DNA of 64,000 bases, taken from positions 78,336,391 through 78,400,390 of the forward strand of contig NC_054704.1 of NCBI RefSeq assembly GCF_016097555.1, read 5' to 3'. Positions 53,853-64,000 of the stretch are shown piece by piece. The notes beneath the pieces are model-generated. The model made no database searches. It was given only the letters and a program-made list of their open reading frames with translations, and was not told the origin of the DNA. Made by a program: the position numbers and the translations under genes. Each line of letters opens with the position of its first letter. Positions within the stretch are counted from its first letter, which is position 1. The stretch is from Gigantopelta aegis. Its lineage: Eukaryota > Mollusca > Gastropoda > Neomphalida > Peltospiridae.

Positions 53853-54507
53853 CTCTCTGTTTTGGGGTGGGTTTTTTCTGAAGTAACAGACATGACAGTG
53901 GGGGCTCATTTTGTTAGGTCAGGTCAGGTCAGTGTTTAATGTGCACATTCAGAACAAGCTGTTGTAGCGCATGCCTGTCCAGGACAGGTCATTTTGTTCA
54001 GGTCTTTTCTATTTATATACAGTAGATTCTATGTAATCTGAATTTTTGGTGGAAACTGTCATGACAATAACTTGGCTGACATATTCAGTTGAACATTGTG
54101 TACATACCAGCTAATTTTTTCAGTACCACCTTTAATCCAGTTAAACCTTCCAACTACTGGATTAATTTTTGACAAACATCACACTGAGTGGGTACAAGTG
54201 TATAACTTCTACTCACATTTTTTCACTTAAATTTTTATGAGTACATAAAATAATGTTTATACGTGAAAGAGCAAGTATTATTTTCGAAGGCTTTCTAAAA
54301 CTTTTTTTTTTAAAGTAGTTAATGTTGTTTAAAATTACGCAAAAAATCAATAACACACATTTGTGGCCATTATTCCCATCACTTTGTTTTATTGTCCACA
54401 GTTTTGTTTGGAAATGAACTCATATCCCAATATTTTTTATTTTTGGTTATTGATATAACAGTCAAATTTATGATCAAATTAGCCGTCACAATCGGCTATC
54501 AAAAAAA

Positions 54508-54716
54508 AGTAAAGTTTGTTTTATTTAACGACGCCTCTAGAGCACATTGATTCTGACATATTTCTTTAAAGGAAACCCGCTGTCGCCACATAGAGTACTC
54601 TTTCCGATAAACAGCAAGGGGTCTTTTATATGCACTTTCCCACAGACAGGACAGCACATACGACAGCCTTTGATGAACCAGTTGTGGGCCACTGGTTGGA
54701 ACGGAAAATAGCCCAA
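54508..54716 (-). mobile_element. SINE family A, head-less
   Basis: GTTTGTTTTATTTAACGACG, CAGCAAGGGGTCTTTTATAT and GGTTGGAACGGAAAATAGCC. The head is absent. Confidence 0.85.
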
Positions 54717-54719
54717 ACT

Positions 54720-55970
54720 GCAACTCAATCAGCTATCAATTCCTCAAAATGACTGCGACTTTCCACCATTGTTGTCAAGCATAAAATACTCTCCAAAACC
54801 CAGGCATTTCTCACAGAAAAACAAAAACGTAAAGCAGCCAATTTTGTCTCGATCAAAGTTATTTCCTGTTTTATTATTTCCGACCATTTACATGTGCAAA
54901 GGGGCAGGAAATATGAATTAGTGAAGGCACTGCATACCGTATACAGTTTATCTCGCCTGCAGTAGTCAGAAGGTTTAGACAGAGTCCACTGTATTGTATT
55001 GACAGACTTGCTGAAGTGTCGTAAACATTGCTACAAGCCACTGCAGGAGACTAGTGCTTTTTGGTTTTTCTTCCGCCACTCTGTGACCAATTTGTAAACA
55101 TCTCTTTTTTGTGGATTAAACTTATGAACAAGGCTCTGATTTGTGAGGTGATTTCAACGTTGGCATAATTGGTGAAATTGGGAACATTATTTTTCATATT
55201 TTTGTATTGAAAAAATATTAATCATTGATGTTATTGGCAAATTTGTTGGTTATAAATATGATATAATCAAATGTGAGTACTAAATATGACATAATCAGTT
55301 TTTGGAACTGAATATGACATGTTAAATTTTGGTACACATTCAAAATGTCAATTTATGAATGACTGTTTCTAGTATTAAAAGTAATATGCTATTTCAATAC
55401 CATGCTTTATTGCAGCTTTGGGAAGAAATCGTTCAGATGTTAAAGAATTATATCATTTATATATTGGCCATAGATAACATCTTTGAGTGGATGTGGATTT
55501 CATGGGTAGTGTTGTAATATTGGTGCCATACAAATGGATGTACATGAACAAAAGCTAGTGTACTGGAATTTTCTTTTAACGAAAATCTCCCTACTTGTTT
55601 TGGTATTTATTTAACATGTCTGGAAATTTCATGTAGAATAATAATATTGCTGAGGCATTCAGGGAAATTTTTACTAACAATTATAACTTACAGTGTATCA
55701 TATAAATTGGGTTATTTTTTAGATGGATATTGGGTTAAAAAATGGACATTGGGGAAGCATTTTAATCTAATTTTGTTGTCTCTTATTTGTTGGGTAGTAC
55801 TTATTTAATACAATCTTTGCATCTGTTTTATATTGTTTTATTGTGTGTATTTGTTACATGGAAGTTTTTACAAGGTGTTTATAAAACATAAAACTATTTA
55901 TAATTAAACACAAATTTGGAAATTGTGGTTTTGTTTTATTACTATTTTGGTATTACATTCATCTGGTGGG
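54720..55970. other. No gene seen; possible SLC35B3 3' flank
   Basis: AT-rich unique-looking sequence without open coding frames, tandem repeats or recognisable elements. If the SINE poly(A) signal is not used, the SLC35B3 3' UTR could extend here. Confidence 0.4.
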
Positions 55971-55973
55971 AGG

Positions 55974-56232
55974 GGGTGGTAAAGTGCTTGCATGATACAT
56001 GGTCAGTCTAGGATCGATCCCCATTGGGCTATTTTTCATTCTAGCCAGTGCATCATGACTGGTATAGCAAAATGTCATTCTATGCTGTCTCTATATTTAA
56101 AAGATCCCTTGCTACTAGTGGAAAAATGTTGCAAGTCTCCTCTTGAAGACTACCTAAATGTCAAAGTACTAAATGTTTGACATCCAATAGCAGATGATTA
56201 ACAAGCATTATAAGAGTACTGCTAAAGCAATA
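55974..56232 (+). mobile_element. SINE family A, diverged
   Basis: GGTGGTAAAGTGCTTGCATG, AGGATCGATCCCCATTGGGC, AAAAGATCCCTTGCTACTAG and GTTTGACATCCAATAGCAGA. Confidence 0.82.
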
Positions 56233-56282
56233 CATGTCCCCTACTGGGTGCAACAAATTTTCTTATCTTCTACATTCAAGGG

Positions 56283-56405
56283 TTGAGTGGGATGTAGCCC
56301 AGTTGTTAAGTACTTGTCTGATGCACGGTCCATCTGGGATGGATCTCCATCGGTAACCCATTGGGCTATTTCTCGTTCCAGCCAGTGCACTACAACGTAT
56401 CAAAT
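56283..56405 (+). mobile_element. SINE family A, head half
   Basis: GAGTGGGATGTAGCCCAGTT, then GGGATGGATCTCCATCGG and CATTGGGCTATTTCTCGTTC. The 3' half is absent. Confidence 0.8.
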
Positions 56406-57638
56406 TTCAAATCATTACTCATTTTGTGATGATCATCAAATTAGCTCAAAATGAGCAAATTGTGGTATGCTGTATTGTAAAATCCATAAAATATCCATAT
56501 ATAATTAACAATAACAGCATTATCATATTCACCAACTCTAGAAACTTAAGCAAAATGTTTGAAAACTTTTAATCAAAATTTCATTTAAAAAAGAAAAGAA
56601 AGAACATCATCATAAAAGCTTCTCAACATTTATTCAGCCTCATTATTTGTATTATTATAACATAGAAGTAAATCAGTAGTTAACTATGCATAACAGAAAT
56701 GGACAAACAACCCTAGTAAAATCACTGGTCCTCATCAACATAGTAAATAATGCTGTATTGGAGTGTGCATGAGAATTTGTATTTTGAAATTGGGTGCATT
56801 AAATTTTGTAAGGAAATAGGTTCCGGTTAAGCTAAAATGGTGAACAATGGAGATCACTGTCATCCAATTAAATTATATTATTTGTGCAACTCTGTATGTT
56901 AATGTCATTTTCCCCTTGAAATGGCTGGACAAAGTTTTTCAGAATATGTCGCACCTTGTAAACTAAAGGATGTTCAGGTATTTTTCTTTTCCAAGTTTAC
57001 AACTCATAAATACAAGATATAGTGTCTTTTGGATACTATGACGGCAAAAAGCCCACTGTAATGGTAAGATGAGCACACTCTAATACAGGATCACATACTT
57101 TTATTGGTTCTTCTCCAGAGTGATTTATCTCCCTTTGCTGCATAAGACATGGCAAGAAGAATAAAAACACATGTAAGTATTGCTTGATAATAATTTTTAA
57201 AAATTAAGACGAGATGAACAAATGTCTCTTCACTTTTAAAAAATTAGACTGATAATAAATATGAAAATTGCAAGAGAATGTGGTTAATTTTACATGTATT
57301 GTGACCTAAGGCCATGGTGTTGAAGAAAATTAAAACAAAAGGATACTTTAAAACCTACACTATGTAATTCTATTAAACATTTCTGTGAGTTGATGCAACA
57401 GTTTTATTTAAATGATAGCTCAAAATTAGCTAAATCTATACAATTCAAATTAATCTTTCACTCTAATACCCAAAACTTATAGTTTTCTTCCAAGAGCAGA
57501 CACATTACCTGGAGAAGATACTATAAAATAATTAGCTTTTAACAAAACAATTTAAAAAATACACAAAAAACTATTGCAACCAAAAAATAAAGTTAAAACA
57601 ATGTAAAAGTGAGTAATGTGGTGTTTTCCCGACAATGG

Positions 57639-57682
<44 letters not shown>

Positions 57683-59818
57683 AAGCCTGAGAAAAAAATG
57701 CATTGATAGACTAGGATTGTGCAAAACAATTTGTAAAATATATCTGACAATGTAGGATTTGTCAGAAAATAAGCTATCTATAATTTCTACTAGTCCAACA
57801 ACCTCCATAAATTAACATTATAATAGTTTGAAAGTAAAAGATTAATATCTTAACTGTAAACATATATTCATTTTTGGCCTGATATAAGTGTCATAAAATT
57901 TACCTCATGTTCCTAATTTACGTTCCATCAGGTATTTTATATGGTTTCAGCAAGCTGTATGTATTTGATTTCAATAATTTGTACAGTTTTGACAATTTAT
58001 ATGACTTGGTAAATTACACAATACATAGTTTAAATAACCCGAAAGTTTTAGTCATTTACATAGTTACTGTAACTTAAAAGATTCAGCTAATTTACAAAGT
58101 TTGAGTAATTTACACAATCTCCCTGTCACTAATAATGATCACCTCTCGGTGTTTTTGCCAGAAAGAAATTTTTGGGTATGGCACCATGAAATTGAATATT
58201 TACAATGTGAGTAGGGGGTATGGAGGGGTTTCACCCAGAGAGAAAATGGGTTAGTTTATGGTTAGGGTTAAGAAAATCATACAGTAATGATAAGAGTCAT
58301 GGATTTTGTCAAAAGGTCAACTTAAAAAAACAAAAAACAAAAAACATGACATCATACCCATTTTACCCTCTGGCAGAAACCCTGCTTGTAGTGGAAAAGT
58401 ATAGTAGATGGTTACAGGACTCTCTGAAGTGATCAGACTACACCCACAACCAAAGTTGATGGGAAAATGGTAACGGTGTGGCACAGATGGCCTCGAGAAA
58501 CATACAACTGTTACAGTTGGGGAGACAAGGACTGGGATGTGGAGCTGTCAGACTGGGAAGAAATCCGATGGAAAGGAAAGGGGACTGTGATAAAAATTAT
58601 AATAATTATAATAATAATTTACATGATTCATTAATTTATTAGGTTTCTGTTAAAACAATTCTGTACATATGAAGTGGCTAATTCAAAACTTGCATGTAGA
58701 GTATTGCCAATGACATAAAATGCAAATGAGTGGCACTTAAGTTATAACAGCAACAACAACTTATTTTTGACTTGCAAGTCAAAAGAATGACATTTTCCAT
58801 CAGGGTATCCTGCTATCAACCCAAAATGCCCCAATCCCATGAAAGATCCCTAATGTAAGATCAAGGTCATTTTCAAAATATTTTTTTTAATTGCTCATAA
58901 TGCATGAATCCTTTTATAGACCGCTTTCAAATTGGCACCAATGTTCACTATGCAATAGTCAATGAACTGCACACCCCTAGGCCCATATCTTTGACACCAG
59001 TGCACATAAAAATCTGGTAACAATCAGAATGTAACAATATTGTTGGAAACAAGTTTTTTAAGCTGGGATAAACAATACTGTTTAGTATTTATGCAGGATT
59101 ATGATTATAGAATGTTTTACATATTACAGAGTGTAATGTTAGTTGAGACTAATGTTCCTACTTTCTAGTCATTCGTTTTATTTTGAGAATATATGGTAAA
59201 TCCAAGAAGCATTAAAAAATAACGTCTGCTGTCTACTCCTGCTTCCAAAAGTTATCATTTTGGGACCAACTATAACATATGATACTGATTATTCCTACAA
59301 AGTACACAGTACAGGAACTATTTTTATAACAATTAAAATTAAAATCTATCTAACAAATACAAATTTAGGTTAACAAGTATTATTTACAACAAGAAAAACT
59401 AAAACATTAACAATCCTCAGAAGATATTAGTTCACATCACCATGAATTTCATATTGCATGCAACAAAAGTGTATATCATATTTATTATACATTATACAGG
59501 GAACATTTTGTATGGAATCACATCGCGAGTCACTATGCATGTGATGTGATCACTATACAATTTTAATATGTTAAATATAAGTTGCTGGTCAATTTTCTAA
59601 CAATTTGAAAATGATGCTAATTAAAAGTTTGAAAACAAAGTTTTCTCTATCATATAGAAATAAAATGTGTGTGAAATATTTCAAAAGCAAGATATGGTTA
59701 TGAATCGGTGAATTAAATTTGTCCGCATTAATATATTTCTTTGAGACTGAGGTCTAATGATAGAAAATTATCTCTCCTGATATTGGACAAAGTACAGATT
59801 AGAAATAAAAAGCAATGT

Positions 59819-59998
59819 ACAGTGAAACTTCTCAAAACCGGACCCTCTGTAAACCGGAATTCCCTCAAAACAGGACATTTTTCATGGTCCCTTTTTAAAT
59901 ATATGTACAGAAGAGAAGCTCTCTAAACCGGATACCTCTTAAAACTGGACTTTTTACTTGGTCCCAAGGGCGTCCGGTTTAGAGGTGTTTCACTGTAT
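59819..59998. mobile_element. MITE, CAGTGAAACC family, 180 bp
   Basis: ACAGTGAAACTTCTCAAAAC to GGTTTAGAGGTGTTTCACTGTA. It is inverted relative to 9258-9435, with GAATTCCCTCAAAACAGGAC inside. Confidence 0.8.
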
Positions 59999-62699
59999 TA
60001 CTTTCTTAATAGTGTAATTCATTTGAAACAGATTTTTGATAATGTAATATGAAGAAAACTTAATAAATGAAGAAAAAGTTTCTCTTTTCATGAATGCCAT
60101 GTACTTAACCAATCACCAAGTGTATTCCCATCCCCCACCCACCCCCACCCCCACCCCCCAGTAACACTGAACTGGTCTGAATATCCCAACTGCTAATCAA
60201 ATAACAACAACTTTTCACTGCGTCTTTGGCATCCACTTCTTGTTACGTGACTACCTCTCCCACCTTTCCTCCAGAGGGTGGGATGGTGGTGGTGGGAGGG
60301 GGGGGATCTACTTGGTGAGAGGTCAGTTTAATTTATGAAAAGATGTGTCCTAACCCATATGGAACAATAAACTGAGAATAGCTTATAACAGTGAATACTG
60401 ATAATAAGGATTCATTATGGCAATGAGAAAAGTATGGCTACCCTTAATAATCAATATGGTTTATTAAAATTAAATACTACACACATCTTGCACATGCAAT
60501 ACACTTTGATACAACACTCTGGTATTTATAGAACATTTAAATATTACAATTAATAAATTACAGAACATTAATATTATACAGCCAACCATCGAATGAATAA
60601 AAAGCGATAAATATTTGAACACAGCCTTGATCAAATCTAATAAATAATCTTAACAACAACACAAATTTATAACAAAAACGAAAATATAAATGTAGACAAC
60701 AAAAATAAATTTAATAAAAACAAAATGTATTTAATGAAAACAAAAAAGTATATAATCTAAATGTGTACATTTGTTTATGGTATGTAAGATGACATAGGAA
60801 ATACATTTTAATTTTAACCAATTCAAATATTTTTACAGCTATTAAAAACATGTAGGTCATTTGCAACAAGTTTGAAATATAAAATATTACGGTACTATTT
60901 AGATGCATTGAGCATTTGGCTAATGATATATTGGTGGGAAAAAATAGAGAGATTATAGAAAGATTGACAGAAGAGAGTGACTGCAACCAGTACCCTAATC
61001 CATGGTATCAGGAAGTTACTCACACTATATCACACATTATTGGCATTCACTCCCACATTACATCTCTGTGTTATACACAGACATTACTAAGCTGGAAGTG
61101 AATTAAATCTAAATCTACAATACCAAGTGTTCCCTTATTTCTTTCTCTTAGTATATTTTGATTTTATTTGCATTTAAAATGTTATTAATGGCTGAATAAA
61201 AACTTAAGATATTGTGAGCATTGAGAAAATGACAAATATATCTTCAAGGACTATAACACATGAAAGCTATCAGCCGAGACATTTTGCTGAGCAGATAGCT
61301 CTCGTGTGTGGACAATTCTGGAGAGAATTTCACCTTGGGAAGTCATGAGAACATTACTTTCTTTGATCACCTTTACCTCACAAAGTAAAAATCTTAATGT
61401 GTGTGGGTGATGTATGCTATTAGCTTGGGTGAATTTATGAAATGACCAACAAAAATAGAAATATCATGATTTTCAAATTGCAACACATTGTCAAAACAGT
61501 GAATGCCATTCTTAAATAGGACAGATTAATTAAAATTTTACTAGAATTCCTGAGCCTCTATCATGTCCAGTCAAGAGATTTCAAAATCCATGACCAAAGG
61601 CTTTTGAGTTTTGAAATGATATGCAATAGATTGTGGGAAAGCGGTATATCTTACAAATAAATGTTAGTTACTTGTCAATGTCATTAATTTTAGTGTACAT
61701 TTCTGGTTTTACTTTTTGTGGAGCACAATCATCTTATCACACGGTTATCTCTGGAAAGGAAAGGAATGATTAAATAAATTTTCTCTACAATCTTTTTTAG
61801 AAAGGTCTAAGTAAAATATCAACAAAATGTAAAACAAATAAACTCTTGTTATCAAACTAATATTTTAATAATATAATGGTATGCTAAAATAAAACAGTGT
61901 CATGACTCATAGAAAACAAATGACTTGAAACTTAACTGGACCCACTGAGCAAAGCACATTTGTTTCAAAGGTTAGGTACTGATAAATAATACATAACAAA
62001 ATAAAACAAAAAATAGTTTGTTTTATATCACAGTGTAAAGTGCTGCTGTCTTGCAGAAGTCACTACAGAATTGAAGTGGCAAAACCAAACCTCCAATTAT
62101 GATAAATAAAACCTGATGGTAAATATGTAAGTGTCTGGTACAAATAACTACAACAGATGGGTAGTGATTGCACACACAAGATCAATACAAAAAAAGTTGA
62201 AATACTAGTTTTGCCTAAGTAGAACAAAAAATGAGGTAGAACTTAAAAGAAAAAGAATGGAGATGGTGAAAATAATAAAATAAAATGTTGTTCCCAAGCT
62301 AAAAAACGTAAGCCTCCATTTATCAAAAAGTAACACAGATCTATTTAATATCGCAAAACCAATTCCTTTAAAACAGATGAAATGTGCATACACCCCTAAC
62401 TAAACCAGAACCTGTTACTAAGAAACCAGACATTGTTCAGTAATTCCAAAAATATGTGGATTCTATTTATTTAACTGTTGGTATGTAATAATGCTCTTTC
62501 CATCACATAAACCTTATATTTCATGGTTTTGTCCCTTTAATTAATTATTCAATGAACAGGCCCACGAACTACTGAATCAGCAAGATGATTCTGAGGACAT
62601 TTTATAGATGTTGGCTTAACAATGCAAACAAGTGGATCATCAATAACATTGCAGTAGTTAGGTCTTCTGCAGAGTGACAGCCAATTCCCACATCAGTCA

Positions 62700-62772
62700 A
62701 GACAAGGCTATTAATCCAGACAAGGCTATTTATCAAGACAAGGCTATTTATCAAGACAAGGCTATTTATTGC
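62700..62772. repeat. Short tandem repeat, 18-bp unit, four copies
   Basis: GACAAGGCTATTTATCAA repeats at an 18-bp step from 62701. Because 18 is a multiple of three, frames through it read as repeated hexapeptides; this is not evidence of coding. Confidence 0.9.
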
Positions 62773-63899
62773 ATTGAATTTGTACATGGGAATCTGGAAA
62801 ATGTTACTTACAACTTATATTGCACAACAGATTGTATGTTGAGAAAAAATGCAAAGAAAACCATTGCCAGAAGTAGATTTAGTACCATTTTATCTTTACT
62901 TCATATTGCTAACAATTGTTTGGAAAACCAATGATTGTTTATAAAAAAAATTTGTATACTTAACTTAAAATTAAAATCAGTAAAGAAAGCATATTATAAA
63001 CTTGTGAATTAGTTTCATCAGTGACACTTTCTACTATGGACACTTATCAGACAATAATTAATAAGTTTAGGTTCTTAGTGAACTTATTTTTTTAAGAGTG
63101 GTAGGTGTCCTAATTTTAATTTTATTAAGAAGCTTGCACAATTACTTTAGATCTGAATTTGTTATTTGAATTTTATCCAGAATACAAATAGCATTTTAGG
63201 CCATTAAGGGATAAGCATTTGCTAAGACGTATATTTCTACACATTTATTAAACAAGGTTTTGTCATATTTAAGAAGGCAATTCTTTTTGTCATAGAACAC
63301 TACCATGTAACTGAAAGCAGTTTTGACTTGGTTTAGTATATTTCACTCCATCAAGCCCCCTATAAGCATGTGCAATAATTGTTTTCACAATTTTTACTCT
63401 AGCTTACTGTTTAGCAAACATACCACCACATAACATGCTATGGCAATGCTACAACAAAATATTCATTTCATATATATGTCAAAGATACACAGAACATATT
63501 TATGTAGGTATCTATATTTCTACCTTTTATGTCTTCAATCACCAATAGCGAAAATGTGGTCCAGTTGAATTCAAAACTGTTTTACATTATTAATAACAAA
63601 TCTGACACAAACACACATATATGATTTCAGTTATGTACAGAATAATAACAATATTTTGGACTGGTTGAATTCTCATAATATATTAAACAAACTTTTATGT
63701 CTTTAGTTATGTAAAGAAAAATAACAATTTTGTGGACTATGAATTCAAAATTGTTTTTTCTTTAAAGTTTACCAAATAAACACAGAACCAAAAACACTCA
63801 GAGACACACACTATAATAAAACCTGAATACAGCAGATTATCTTGGATAATAAATTAAGTCTGTCTGTCTTTCTGTTTTTTGGTCTAAATATCACAGAAA

Positions 63900-64000
63900 T
63901 CATGACGCTGCAACAAATTCTTCTCCATCTGTCAAGTCCACACTATCAATAAAGTCGAATGATTTTTGACACAAGTCTGGAGACTGTGTGGCAGAAGAAC
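63900..64000 (-). CDS. Probable 3'-terminal coding segment of an unidentified gene
   Basis: On the minus strand one frame stays open from the window edge to a TGA at 63900, giving 33 residues that end in FDFIDSVDLTDGEEFVAAS. The two other frames hit stops. The acidic, Ser/Asp-rich tail looks like a protein C-terminus, but I do not recognise the family. The repeat-poor, AT-rich sequence at 56410-63899 would be its 3' UTR or flank. The open stretch is short enough that chance cannot be excluded. Confidence 0.4.
   Translation of the reverse strand, partial: SSATQSPDLCQKSFDFIDSVDLTDGEEFVAAS

Larger units (their letters stand above)
56410..63899. other. Repeat-poor AT-rich stretch, no gene recognised
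   Basis: Only one MITE, a (TA)n run (57643-57672), a C-rich/G-rich pair (60125-60310) and a short tandem repeat (62700-62772) interrupt it. The near absence of SINEs contrasts with the rest of the window. It may be the long 3' UTR of the gene ending at 63900, or conserved non-coding DNA. No convincing exon was found on either strand. Confidence 0.4.

Noticed and set aside
60125-60310. C-rich and G-rich blocks as a functional stem
   Set aside because: Simple-sequence blocks pair only through low-complexity C/G runs separated by about 130 bases; no specific complementarity was seen.
61229-61348. Plus-strand MTNISSRTITHESYQPRHFA reading as an exon (faint resemblance to a RasGEF start)
   Set aside because: The match is weak, no donor/acceptor pair or neighbouring exon was found, and part of it is a local inverted repeat (AGCTATC/GATAGCT).

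Overview
The window is from an animal nuclear genome and is most likely molluscan. The evidence is AT-rich sequence, small GT-AG exons separated by introns of about 0.1 to 7 kb, two gene products that align closely (from memory) with animal proteins, and dozens of tRNA-derived SINEs and MITEs of kinds I associate with gastropods and bivalves. I cannot name the species. No bacterial, organellar, CRISPR or operon-like content is present.

Two host genes are reconstructed in full. On the minus strand, 38079 to 5853 holds THOC1 (THO/TREX complex subunit 1) in 20 coding exons. They join in phase to 657 codons plus stop, the length of human THOC1. On the plus strand, 43318 to 53489 holds SLC35B3 (PAPST2, the Golgi PAPS transporter) in 9 coding exons giving 377 residues. 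The genes are head-to-head with about 5.2 kb between their start codons. That gap holds a telomere-like repeat between inverted repeats, a possible THOC1 leader exon, and a broken C2H2 zinc-finger ORF. At the right edge the last codons of a third, unidentified minus-strand gene are probably present (63900-64000).

Layout: 1-5690 is repeats and sequence downstream of THOC1. 5690-38079 is THOC1, whose introns carry SINEs, hairpin MITEs, a 2.9 kb minisatellite of 20-bp units (intron 9) and a 2.07 kb tandem duplication (intron 1). 38080-43317 is the intergenic region. 43318-53489 is SLC35B3, with nested SINE/MITE insertions and a 29-bp minisatellite in intron 8. 53490-56410 is its 3' flank with SINEs. 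56410-63899 is repeat-poor and could be the 3' UTR of the gene at the right edge.

The two genes share no pathway: THOC1 acts in nuclear mRNA packaging and export, SLC35B3 in the supply of sulfate donor to the Golgi. No new multi-gene system is visible. The unusual content is repeat architecture: a stop-free minisatellite, recent segmental tandem copies, nested insertions with clear target duplications, and a telomere-like core inside perfect inverted repeats. All statements on homology come from remembered family sequences, not from a search.
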